A stretch of 31,122 bases of DNA, taken from positions 1 to 31,122 of the forward strand of contig DAOUKH010000059.1 of assembly GCA_034421515.1 (NCBI GenBank), in the 5' to 3' direction. The stretch is from DAOUKH01 sp034421515 (GTDB taxonomy: Bacteria; Chloroflexota; Dehalococcoidia; SHYB01). Positions 15,188 to 23,157 of the stretch are shown in pieces. Made by a program: the position numbers and the translations under genes. The notes beneath the pieces are model-generated. The model saw only the letters and a program-made list of their open reading frames with translations, had not been told where the DNA came from and made no database searches. Each line of letters begins with the position of its first letter. Position 1 is the stretch's first letter.

Positions 15188-15613
15188 ATGCGCGCAATCG
15201 TGCTGCCTGAAATCCTTGCGGACGAGATCATCCGCCACGCCAAGGACGAAGCCCCCAACGAGTGCTGCGGGGTCCTCCTCGGGAAAGGCGACGCCGTGTC
15301 GGAGGTGCGTCGTGCCCGCAACGTCAAGGCCAGCCCCGTCGAGTATGAGCTCGATCCCAAGGAGCACGTCGATATCCTTCGCGCGGCGGACGAGGCCGGG
15401 CTGGACGTCGTCGGCTTCTATCACTCGCACACCTTCAGCGAGGCCTACCCCTCCATTACCGACATCTCCAAGATGTCGGACTGGGGGTACTTCTACCTCA
15501 TCGCCTCGCTCGCCGACGCCGCGGCGCCAAAGGTGCGGGCCTTCTGGTTTCTGGGCCATCACCTCACCGACGCCGAGTCCCGCGTTGAGGAAGTCACCAT
15601 TCGGACGGGATAA
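15188..15613 (+). CDS. JAMM/MPN metallopeptidase, Mec (CysO-cysteine peptidase)-like
   Basis: 141 residues. Complete JAMM zinc site: E25 (NECCG), H79-x-H81, then x7, S89 and D92 (HSHTFSEAYPSITD). The segment around the site closely resembles that of mycobacterial Mec+, where HSHT-x-x-EAYPS-x-TD is also found. Mec+ cleaves cysteine from the C-terminus of the sulfur-carrier protein CysO. The ATG at 15188 follows GGAG with good spacing, 69 bases after selD in the same direction, so the two are likely cotranscribed. No CysO or CysM gene is in the window, so the substrate is inferred; cleavage of another ThiS/MoaD-like carrier is possible. A cysteine- or selenium-related role would fit both selD and the cysH operon. 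Confidence 0.85.
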   Translation: MRAIVLPEILADEIIRHAKDEAPNECCGVLLGKGDAVSEVRRARNVKASPVEYELDPKEHVDILRAADEAGLDVVGFYHSHTFSEAYPSITDISKMSDWGYFYLIASLADAAAPKVRAFWFLGHHLTDAESRVEEVTIRTG

Positions 15614-15678
15614 TGGCAACGGCGGGCGGCCCAGCCCACCGCACCTTCATTATGCTCGCTCGTAACGTGCTCGCCGTG

Positions 15679-15764
15679 TGGAGGTTTTGAAGTCGACAAG
15701 AGGAGACTCGAACTCTTGCGCCTTGCCTCGCCTGCCGCGCTCCACTACGATGCTCAGACCTCCA
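15679..15764. repeat. Nested inverted repeats in the mec-MFP intergenic region
   Basis: The 179-base gap holds TGGAGGT (15679-15685) paired with ACCTCCA (15758-15764), and inside it CAAGAG (15697-15702) paired with CTCTTG (15713-15718). The minus strand includes the T-loop-like string GTTCGAGTC, but the element does not fold as a tRNA. It may be an untranslated RNA structure or operator for the downstream ABC operon. I see no clear promoter here. Confidence 0.35.
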
Positions 15765-15792
15765 TAGCTGGAAACGTTCGCGGTAGAGCGCC

Positions 15793-18048
15793 ATGGGCAG
15801 GACGAGGATGAAGAGTGCGGCGGCGGTTGCGCTGGGGACAGCGGCCCTCGCCCTCGTGCTCTCTGCGTGCGGCGGAGAGGACGCCGTCGCGGTACAGGCA
15901 GAGACCTTCCGCGTGGAGCGCGGGGACCGCGCCCTCGTCGTCACTGCCCCTGGGAGCGTGGTCTTCGCAGGCCGGACGCATCTCTCGTTCGACATCGCCG
16001 GCGTCGTAGGCCGTGTGCTCGTGTCAGAAGGTGACCGCGTCGAAGCCGGCCAGTCCATCGCCGAGCTTAGTTCCGAGGCCCTCGCCCAAACCGTGCTGGA
16101 AACTGAACGCCGCATCGCCGGCATCGAGGCGCGCGTCGACGAGGTGGTGCGGACGGGGCCCGCGGCTCTGGCCGCAGCCCAAGCCGAGGTTGTCACGGCG
16201 GAACGAGCGTTGTTCGAAGTCGAGCAGGCACTCGCCGTGAGCTTCGCCGAAATACTGCAGGACCAACAGTTCAAGGTTGCTAAGGCCGCGCTGGCCGTTA
16301 AGGAAGCCGAAGCCGCGCTTGAGCGCGCCAAGCAGACCTTCACCGACCTCGACATTGCCCAGCAGCGCCAAAGGGTGGCCGAAGCGGCTATCGAGGCGCA
16401 GCGCGCCGAAGAGGCGCTGGCAAGGGCCGACGTACCCTATACCACACAGACACTGCGGCGGCAGGAGCTCGCCGTGGCACAGGCACGGGCCGCAGTGGAG
16501 CGTGCCCAGGAAGAGCTCGACCGGGCTCGCAACCCGTTCTCGGAAGAAGACACCGCGGCGGCCGAGGCAGCCGTCGCCGACGCCCAAAACTCGCTTTCCG
16601 CGGCGCAGACCAACTTGGACGTCACCAAGCGGGTCCAGGGCCGGCTCGTCGCAGATGCCGAACAGCGCGTCGAGGATGCCGAACAGGCTTACCGCGCCGC
16701 CATCATCGAGGTTCTCGACATCAGCATCCTCCAAGAGGGCGACCTCTCCCTCGATCCGCGCGCCCTCTGGGAGAAATACGGGGCCGACCCCGTCCACACC
16801 ACCCCTGCCTGGGACGCCCTTGTGGCCGCGCGAGCCGACCACGATCTCGTTGTGGCGACCGAGACCCTGGAATTGGCCAAGGCAGGCCGGGAGGTCTCCC
16901 AGGCCGAGCAAGCAGTCGCCGAGGCGAACAGCCGTCTTGCCTCACTCACCGTCGCACCGGACCCACTCAATGTGGCGGTAAAGGAAGCTGCTCTGGAGGC
17001 CGCGGCCAGTGAACTTGTCGAGCAGGAAAGGCTCTTAGCCGAAATCCTTGAAGGCGGCGACCCGCTCGATTCCGCCCTGGCGACGGCCACCCTCGAACTG
17101 GCCCGCGCCAAGCTTGAGCACGAGCGCACCGTACTCGACGGCATGGACGAGCCGCCGTCACAGGCGGAGATCGACTTCCGCACTGCCGAGCTCGACTTCG
17201 CCCAACTCAACTACCGGATTGAACAGCGGGTCCTGGAAACCTTCGAAGATGGGGGGGAGGCCCGCCGCGCCGAAACATTGAGCAGCGCCATGAACTCGGC
17301 GACTGTTCGGCTCACGACGGCGAAGGCCTCCTTGGAGCAACTCCAAAACGGTGCCCCCGTTCTTACCGAACTCGCCGCCGAGCGGGCCGAGGCCCAAGAC
17401 GTCCTGCGGGCGGCCCGCGACCAGCTGAGCCGAACCACACTTCGAGCTCCTTCCGGCGGGATCGTCGTCGAGATCAACGTCGCGGAGGGCGATGCGGTCC
17501 TCACAACCACGGTCGCTGCCGCGTTGAGCGATCCTTCGGAGCTCGCCATCTCCGCCTTGGTGGACGAGGTCGACGTGCTCCGCGTTCGGCAAGGGCAAGA
17601 GGTCCGTATCTCCCCGGAGTCCGCACCGGTCCTCTCAATTCCGGGCACGGTACGTGAGGTGTTGCCGCTGGCGGTCCAGACCGCCGACGCGGTCCGCTAC
17701 CGCGTCGCCATCGACTTCGACGGCCGGGACAGCGCCACCGGCGGGGCATCACTGCGCCAAGGCCTCTCCACGCGTGTCGAGATCGTGGTCAGCCGGCAGA
17801 ACGACGTGCTCTCCGTGCCCATAGAAGCAGTATCGCTCACCGTATCCGGCCGCGTCGTGCAAGTGGTCCGGGCCGATGAGACTACAGAGCCACGGCTCGT
17901 TCAACTAGGCGAGGCGGATGGGGTCTGGGTCGTGGTAACCTCCGGCGTAGAGGACGGGGAGACGGTCCTTGTCCCGAACGCCCCGCAGCCCGGTATCAGA
18001 CAATTCAGGTTGCCCGGGCAAGACTCAGCCGTCTTCGAGGACAGCTAG
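15793..18048 (+). CDS. Membrane fusion lipoprotein with very long coiled coil (HlyD/MacA-like), first of two
   Basis: 751 residues, about twice the usual MacA length. The lipobox LSAC puts the lipid anchor at C26. Residues 45-100 are the first half of the lipoyl/beta-barrel core (SFDIAGVVGRVLVSEGDRVEAG). Residues 100-545 are an alanine/glutamate-rich helical hairpin broken by a proline- and glycine-containing insert at about 304-340. Residues 548-740 hold the second lipoyl half (LRAPSGGIVVEINVAEGD), beta-barrel and membrane-proximal domain. Two ATGs are possible: 15793, or 15808, which has a better SD (AGGACGAGG) and gives a shorter signal peptide. It heads an operon with a second fusion protein, an ATPase and a MacB-type permease. 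No outer-membrane channel gene is present, so it may bridge the permease to the cell wall or an unlinked partner. Confidence 0.88.
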   Translation: MGRTRMKSAAAVALGTAALALVLSACGGEDAVAVQAETFRVERGDRALVVTAPGSVVFAGRTHLSFDIAGVVGRVLVSEGDRVEAGQSIAELSSEALAQTVLETERRIAGIEARVDEVVRTGPAALAAAQAEVVTAERALFEVEQALAVSFAEILQDQQFKVAKAALAVKEAEAALERAKQTFTDLDIAQQRQRVAEAAIEAQRAEEALARADVPYTTQTLRRQELAVAQARAAVERAQEELDRARNPFSEEDTAAAEAAVADAQNSLSAAQTNLDVTKRVQGRLVADAEQRVEDAEQAYRAAIIEVLDISILQEGDLSLDPRALWEKYGADPVHTTPAWDALVAARADHDLVVATETLELAKAGREVSQAEQAVAEANSRLASLTVAPDPLNVAVKEAALEAAASELVEQERLLAEILEGGDPLDSALATATLELARAKLEHERTVLDGMDEPPSQAEIDFRTAELDFAQLNYRIEQRVLETFEDGGEARRAETLSSAMNSATVRLTTAKASLEQLQNGAPVLTELAAERAEAQDVLRAARDQLSRTTLRAPSGGIVVEINVAEGDAVLTTTVAAALSDPSELAISALVDEVDVLRVRQGQEVRISPESAPVLSIPGTVREVLPLAVQTADAVRYRVAIDFDGRDSATGGASLRQGLSTRVEIVVSRQNDVLSVPIEAVSLTVSGRVVQVVRADETTEPRLVQLGEADGVWVVVTSGVEDGETVLVPNAPQPGIRQFRLPGQDSAVFEDS

Positions 18049-18096
18049 CCGGCAGCGGTCTTCCGCGCCGAAGGGTGAACTCCGGCCGGCGCCGTT

Positions 18097-20265
18097 ATGC
18101 AGGGAAGATCAAGGCGTCCGCACGCTCGCAGCATGGGCCATTTCGGTTGGTTCAGCGTGCTCATCATCGCCGCCGTGGCGGTTACAGCCTGCAGGGGGAC
18201 GACCATCGCGCCTGTGCCAAGCATCGACGGCGACAGGCGGGCGTTCGCTCCCGTCGCGCGGGGAAGTATCATCGAGACCGTGCCGGCCGCCGGGACACTT
18301 CGCTACGCCCGCGAGGCGGAACTCCCCTTTGGGGAAACGGGCACGGTGCAGAGCGTCGCGGTGGAAGTCGGGCAGCGCGTACGCGCCGGGGAGGAGCTCG
18401 CGGCGCTGGACCCTGAGACCTTGCGCGGCGAGGTGCTGGAGGCGGAAGAGGCGTTGGCGACGGCGCTGAGACGCGCCGAAGCGGTGCGGGCCGTGGACAC
18501 GGCGCTCCTTCTCTCCGAGGCGCAAGAGGCCGTGGCCCAGGCTCGCGTAGACCTGAACAGGGCAGAGACCGCGCTGCAACAAACGCGGGTGCCCTTCACC
18601 TACATCGACCGCGTTGAGGCGCAGGAACGCCTCGCGGCCGCTCAGGTGGCCCTGACCGAAGCAGTCGCCGAGCGCGCCGTCATCCAGGACCCCAGCCTGA
18701 GCGTCGAGGCAGCGAAGGTTGGGGCGGAGGTCGAAGCGGCTCGCGCAAACGTCGAGGCGGCGCAGGCGGCCGTTGAATCGGCCCGCGCGGCCGCTGAGGC
18801 GGCAAGGGAACCCACCCCCGTCCGCACCGTAGGGCCGATAGACAGCTTCCCCGACCTAGAGGCCGCGGTAGCGAGCGCCGAGCAGGAATACCGTGCGGTA
18901 GTGCGGCGCGCCTTCGGCTTGGCCGCTGATCCGGAGGCGATGTTACCGTCGCCCCTTGAGCTTCGCACCGGCGGGCTTCCTCCCACCACAACGCTGCTGG
19001 GGAGCGCCGCACTACCCCAGGCGGTTACTCACTTCTTCCGCGGCCGTGGAATCGAATGGCCTCCCGGCGGCGGGGATAAGACGACGGGGGTCGCGGCAGC
19101 CCTGATCTTGGAGGAGGTTGAGACGGCCTGGCGGACGGTCACCGATGCTCGCGCGGCGCTAAGCACGGCCCGCCTCGAGGCGGCCCGCCAGGCCGCTGCA
19201 ATCGAAGCGGCAGCCGTACAAGCGGCAATCGAGGCCGCCGAAGCCGTGGCCGAGAGGGCACGCGCTGACGTATCAGAGGCAGAAGGCGCCTTGGCCGAGG
19301 CTCAGGCCGCACTCGCGGCAAGGGAGGCGGAACTAGCCAATGTCAACGCGCCGCGGCCAACGGAGGACGTGGTCTTGGCCGAGGCCCGCGTGAGCCTGGC
19401 CGAAGCGCGCGTCGGGGAGGCGCTGCAAGCCCTTAGAGCACTCGAAAGCGACCCCGATCCCAACGACATCGCCCTCGCCGAAGCGAGAGTCGCCACCGCG
19501 GCAGCCACTCTAGTGGCAGCCCTCAGGGAACGCGGCCGAGTCGAGACCGAGGGCATCGACGAGCAGCTGTCCGAAGCCGCGGCCGCCGTGGAGCGGGCGC
19601 AAGTCCGCCTCGGAGTCGCCAGGCTGCGCTTGGAGCGCACAACCTTGACCGCCCCCTTCGACGGCGTCATTGCCGAAGTGCGGACCGGGCCAGGCGCCGC
19701 GGCGGACATCAGGTCGCCGGCGATCGTCCTGATCGACCCAACGAGGACGACCGTGGAGGCGTCGGTAGGACAGGCGGAAGTCGTCAAGATGGCGGAGGGA
19801 CAGCGCGCGCTTGTCAGCCTGGAATCGACGCTCGAAGTCGTCGGCGGTGTGGTGGAGTCCATCGCGCTGCTGCCCGTGGAGCGCGACGGCGTCACAACCT
19901 ACGACGTGGCGATTAGCCTCGATCAATCGATCACCGGGACCGCCTCGTCGCTATCGGGGCTGTCGGTCCAAGCCCACGTCGTCGTCGGCGAAGTTGACGA
20001 CGCACTGTTCGTGCCGCGGGAGGCAATTTATCGTGAGGACGGCAGGACGCTGGTGCGAATGCTCGACGCCGCCGGGATCCTGCGGGACCGGCGGGTAACC
20101 CTGGGGAAGGGCAACGCTCTCTGGGTGCAGATTACGAGCGGCGCGGAGGAAGACGACCGCGTGTTGCTCGCAGAACTCCCAAGCGAAGATGTCCCTCTCG
20201 CCGAGGCGCTCGCCCCTTACGCCAGCCCCAGCCCGAGGTCGGGTCAAGCCCATGACGCAACCTAG
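18097..20265 (+). CDS. Membrane fusion lipoprotein with very long coiled coil, second of two
   Basis: 722 residues and a paralogue of the preceding gene. The lipobox VTAC gives C32 as anchor. The lipoyl half ELPFGETGTVQSVAVEVGQRVRAG is followed by a helical hairpin of about 400 residues, again interrupted by a non-helical insert rich in Pro and Gly (PLELRTGGLPP, FFRGRGIEWPPGGG). The second half is LTAPFDGVIAEVRTGPGAA. The start is either 18097 or the in-frame ATG at 18133, which gives a more typical lipoprotein signal peptide. It lies 48 bp after the first fusion protein and overlaps the ATPase gene by 14 bases. Two different fusion proteins in one operon suggest a mixed periplasmic or cell-surface assembly. 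Confidence 0.86.
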   Translation: MQGRSRRPHARSMGHFGWFSVLIIAAVAVTACRGTTIAPVPSIDGDRRAFAPVARGSIIETVPAAGTLRYAREAELPFGETGTVQSVAVEVGQRVRAGEELAALDPETLRGEVLEAEEALATALRRAEAVRAVDTALLLSEAQEAVAQARVDLNRAETALQQTRVPFTYIDRVEAQERLAAAQVALTEAVAERAVIQDPSLSVEAAKVGAEVEAARANVEAAQAAVESARAAAEAAREPTPVRTVGPIDSFPDLEAAVASAEQEYRAVVRRAFGLAADPEAMLPSPLELRTGGLPPTTTLLGSAALPQAVTHFFRGRGIEWPPGGGDKTTGVAAALILEEVETAWRTVTDARAALSTARLEAARQAAAIEAAAVQAAIEAAEAVAERARADVSEAEGALAEAQAALAAREAELANVNAPRPTEDVVLAEARVSLAEARVGEALQALRALESDPDPNDIALAEARVATAAATLVAALRERGRVETEGIDEQLSEAAAAVERAQVRLGVARLRLERTTLTAPFDGVIAEVRTGPGAAADIRSPAIVLIDPTRTTVEASVGQAEVVKMAEGQRALVSLESTLEVVGGVVESIALLPVERDGVTTYDVAISLDQSITGTASSLSGLSVQAHVVVGEVDDALFVPREAIYREDGRTLVRMLDAAGILRDRRVTLGKGNALWVQITSGAEEDDRVLLAELPSEDVPLAEALAPYASPSPRSGQAHDAT

Positions 20266-20968
20266 CAGCCCTACGCCCCACCTGCGCCTGCGCAACATCG
20301 AGCGTACCTACACGGCGGGCGAAATCACGATCGAGGCCCTGCGAGGTGCGAATATCGACGTAGCCTATGGCCAGATGGTGGCCCTCCTGGGACCTTCGGG
20401 GTCCGGCAAGACGACCCTGCTGAACATCATGGGCTGCCTCGACCACCCGACCATGGGCTTTTACCAACTCCGCGGGATACACGTGGGCGGGCTTCGCAGC
20501 GACCACGTCGCCGAGCTGCGGCGACGGGAGATCGGGTTCGTCTTCCAGACGTTTAACCTGCTGCCCGGCTTGACCTCGCTGGAAAATGTCACACTCCCTC
20601 TGCGCTACACCCCGGTGCGCCGACCCGAGGCTCGTGCCATGCAGGCCCTCGAGCGAGTCGGACTCCCGCACCGTGCGTCTCACAGGCCGGAGTCGCTGAC
20701 TGGAGAAGAGCAGCAACGCGTGGGTGTCGCGCGGGCGTTGGTGAACGGCGCCCGGCTGCTGCTGGCCGACGAGCCGGCCGGCAGCCTAGACTCCGAGGCG
20801 GGCCGCGCCGTCCTCACTCTCCTCCAAGACCTCAAGGAACGCGATGGCCTCACCGTCGTCATCGCCACCCACGATCGTGAAGTCCAAGACTTCGCCGACC
20901 GCATTTTCACCATTAGCGACGGTAGGATCGCAGGCGACGAGCGGCGGAGCGTTGGTGACGAGGCGTGA
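20252..20968 (+). CDS. ABC transporter ATPase, MacB/LolD-like, with altered signature motif
   Basis: 238 residues from ATG at 20252, which places the family start (LRLRNIERTYTAGEITIEAL) normally; an upstream in-frame start lies inside the fusion protein gene. Walker A is GPSGSGKT (47-54), the Q-loop is FQTFNLLPGLTSLENV, Walker B is LLLADEPAGSLD with D173-E174, and the H-loop is IATHD. The ABC signature normally LSGGQQQR reads LTGEEQQR (149-156), with Glu in place of the second Gly. The ATPase would energise the permease that follows; its stop overlaps the permease GTG by 4 bases (GTGA). Confidence 0.92.
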   Translation: MTQPSSPTPHLRLRNIERTYTAGEITIEALRGANIDVAYGQMVALLGPSGSGKTTLLNIMGCLDHPTMGFYQLRGIHVGGLRSDHVAELRRREIGFVFQTFNLLPGLTSLENVTLPLRYTPVRRPEARAMQALERVGLPHRASHRPESLTGEEQQRVGVARALVNGARLLLADEPAGSLDSEAGRAVLTLLQDLKERDGLTVVIATHDREVQDFADRIFTISDGRIAGDERRSVGDEA

Positions 20969-22164
20969 GCCCCTTCAGGATCCTCCGCGAAGCGGTACGG
21001 GCCATCCGGTCCAGCGCGCCCCTCTCGCTCGTCACGGCGCTCGGGATCGCCATCGGCGCTGGAGCAATGACCGCCGTACTGGCGATCGAGGCCGGCGCCG
21101 ACGCGGCTGCCAGGAATGAGGTGGCCCAGGTCGGCAGAAACCTGATCCTCGTGCGGCCCGCGGATGACGCCCCCGGCGCGCTCACGCTCGAAGATGCCTG
21201 GGAACTGACCTCCGGCGCCGCACCCGCCGTCGCCCGCGCCGCGCCGGAAGCGAGCGCGTTCGCGCAGGCTCGCGTCCAAGAGCGGCGCGCCGGCGTTACG
21301 GTGATCGGGACGACCGCCGCCCTAGCGCCCGTCCGAAACTTCCATGTGGCCGAAGGCCGCTTTCTCACTGCCGAGGACGTCGCGACCGAGGCCCTCGTCG
21401 CCGTGCTCGGCAGCCGGGTAAGCTTCGAGCTCTTCGGCGGAGTCTCCCCTGTGGGGAACACCGTCCTCCTGAACGAGCGCCCCTATCTCGTCATTGGACT
21501 GCTGCGCGAGGTCGGCGATGGCGTCGGCGTGCAGGATGACGTCGTCGTCGCGCCGATTACAACGGTCTACGCCCGCCTGACGGACGGGCCCGGCGATCGC
21601 AGCGTGGCGCTCATCAGCGTCCAGGCCATATCGAGTGACCGGCTCGACGAGGCCGAAGAGCAGGTACGCAGCACGCTGCGGCGCAGCCACGACCTCACCG
21701 GGGCGGACGACTTCACCCTCACGACCGAGCGGGACATCATCGGCGCTGAGACCGAGATCAGCGGCTTGGTTACCGTCTTTTTGGCCAGCATCGCGGGAAT
21801 CGCGCTGTTCGCGGGGGGCGTCGGCGTGATGAACGTTATGCACACGACCGTCCGCGAACGGCGCCGCGAGATCGGGGTGCGCCGTGTCGTGGGCGCTAAG
21901 CCGCGCGACATCCTTTACCAATTCCTCGCCCAAGCGCTTCTCGTTGGCGTCTTGGGAGGAGCGCTGGGGATCGGCCTTGGAGTTGCCGCCGCCGAGCTCC
22001 TCGAAAATGTGCGTGTCGGCGGCGAGGAGATCCATGCGCTGGTCTCGACGAGCACGATATCGGCCCCGCTGCTCACCGCCCTGGCCGTGGGTTTCCTCTT
22101 CGGCGTCTATCCCGCTATCCGCGCCGCCCGCATCGACCCCATCGAAGCGCTGCGCCGGGAATAG
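20965..22164 (+). CDS. ABC transporter permease, MacB/FtsX family
   Basis: 399 residues from GTG at 20965, overlapping the ATPase stop. There is one span near the N-terminus (about 18-40), a large extracytoplasmic domain to about 265, then three spans. The family signature GIALFAGGVGVMNVMHTTVRERRREIGVRRVVGA starts near 275. MacB-type proteins do not carry substrate through the membrane but use a lever action to push substrates from outside the inner membrane through an MFP-linked channel. It is the last gene of the ABC operon; cbiB follows at 65 bp on the same strand, so the cobalamin genes could be cotranscribed. Confidence 0.92.
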   Translation: MSPFRILREAVRAIRSSAPLSLVTALGIAIGAGAMTAVLAIEAGADAAARNEVAQVGRNLILVRPADDAPGALTLEDAWELTSGAAPAVARAAPEASAFAQARVQERRAGVTVIGTTAALAPVRNFHVAEGRFLTAEDVATEALVAVLGSRVSFELFGGVSPVGNTVLLNERPYLVIGLLREVGDGVGVQDDVVVAPITTVYARLTDGPGDRSVALISVQAISSDRLDEAEEQVRSTLRRSHDLTGADDFTLTTERDIIGAETEISGLVTVFLASIAGIALFAGGVGVMNVMHTTVRERRREIGVRRVVGAKPRDILYQFLAQALLVGVLGGALGIGLGVAAAELLENVRVGGEEIHALVSTSTISAPLLTALAVGFLFGVYPAIRAARIDPIEALRRE

Positions 22165-22229
22165 GACGAGGCGCCATCATCTTCCCAAGTCTGTTCTCAG
22201 CGTGGTGGGAAAACCTGGCACTGAACGCC

Positions 22230-23147
22230 GTGGTCCTTCTGGTGGCCGTGGCGCTGGACCGTCTCCTACCGGAGCCCCCTGCCAGGATCCACCCCGTAGT
22301 CTGGACCGGGAGAGTGATCGGCGTTCTGGAACGCACCGCGCCACGAAGGCCCGCGGCAGCCTTTCTTTTCGGCTGCGGGATCGTCGTCGTAGTGGTCGGC
22401 GGATCCGGAGCCCTTGCCTGGCTTGCGATGACGGCCCTCACGTCCCTCGGCCCTGTAGCCTACGCCGTGGGCGGGGGGCTGCTGCTCCGCACCGCCTTCG
22501 CGGTCAGGGGACTTTCGTCGGCCGCGCACCAGACCCGGCGAGCCCTCGGCGAGGGGCGCTTGGATGCCGCCAGGATGAGCCTGCGCAATCTCGTCAGCCG
22601 CGACTCTGCCTCCCTTACTCCACCCTTGGTCGCCAGCGCAGCCATAGAATCCGTCGCGGAGAACACAACGGACAGCTACGTTGGACCATGGCTCGCCTTC
22701 GCAGTGCTTGGCATCCCCGGCGCGGTAGCCTACAGGGTGATGAACACGCTGGACAGCATGCTTGGGTACCGCGGTGACTACGAATACCTTGGGAAGGCTG
22801 CCGCTCGCTTGGATGACCTCGTGAACTTGGTCCCGGCCCGACTGAGTGCCTTGCTCCTTTTGCTGAGCGGCGCGCTGTCCCGCCTGCCGGTGCGCCGTGG
22901 CTGGCGAATCATGCTGCAAGATAGGAAGCGCACTGCAAGCCCCAATGCCGGGTTCACCATGAGCGCCATGGCGGGGCTCTTGGGGGCACGCCTGGAGAAG
23001 CCATCCCACTACTGTTTGGGCGAGGGCCTGCCTGGGCCGCAGGCAAACGACATCGGCCGGGCGGTGCTCGTCGCGGAGCGTACCGCCATGCTCGCGGTGG
23101 CCGTGTCACTGGGGCTCATGGCGGCGCGGTACGCGATCGTAGGTTGA
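22230..23147 (+). CDS. cbiB: Adenosylcobinamide-phosphate synthase (CbiB/CobD family)
   Basis: 305 residues from GTG at 22230, an integral membrane enzyme that attaches aminopropanol (phosphate) to adenosylcobyric acid. Conserved CbiB motifs: IHPVVWTGRVIG near the N-terminus, AIESVAENTTDSYVGP, GAVAYRVMNTLDSMLGYRGDY and AARLDDLVNLVPARLSALLL. The N-terminal hydrophobic segment suits a membrane span. No strong SD is seen and the frame is open further upstream without a better start, so the start is uncertain by up to about 25 codons. It is the first of four same-strand cobalamin genes. Confidence 0.93.
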   Translation: MVLLVAVALDRLLPEPPARIHPVVWTGRVIGVLERTAPRRPAAAFLFGCGIVVVVVGGSGALAWLAMTALTSLGPVAYAVGGGLLLRTAFAVRGLSSAAHQTRRALGEGRLDAARMSLRNLVSRDSASLTPPLVASAAIESVAENTTDSYVGPWLAFAVLGIPGAVAYRVMNTLDSMLGYRGDYEYLGKAAARLDDLVNLVPARLSALLLLLSGALSRLPVRRGWRIMLQDRKRTASPNAGFTMSAMAGLLGARLEKPSHYCLGEGLPGPQANDIGRAVLVAERTAMLAVAVSLGLMAARYAIVG

Positions 23148-23157
23148 CGGTAGACCG

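Noticed and set aside
15679..15764. tRNA gene (tRNA-Sec considered because of a CTTCAAA-like string and a GTTCGAGTC T-loop)
   Set aside because: The T-loop and anticodon-like strings are in the wrong order for a tRNA and no acceptor, D or anticodon stems can be formed around them.
20189..20251. Longer N-terminus for the ABC ATPase
   Set aside because: It lies inside the second fusion protein gene and adds 21 residues with no family similarity.
22165..22229. Cobalamin riboswitch before cbiB
   Set aside because: The gap is only 65 bases and has no B12-box-like sequence. The leader of the minus-strand cob operon is outside the window.
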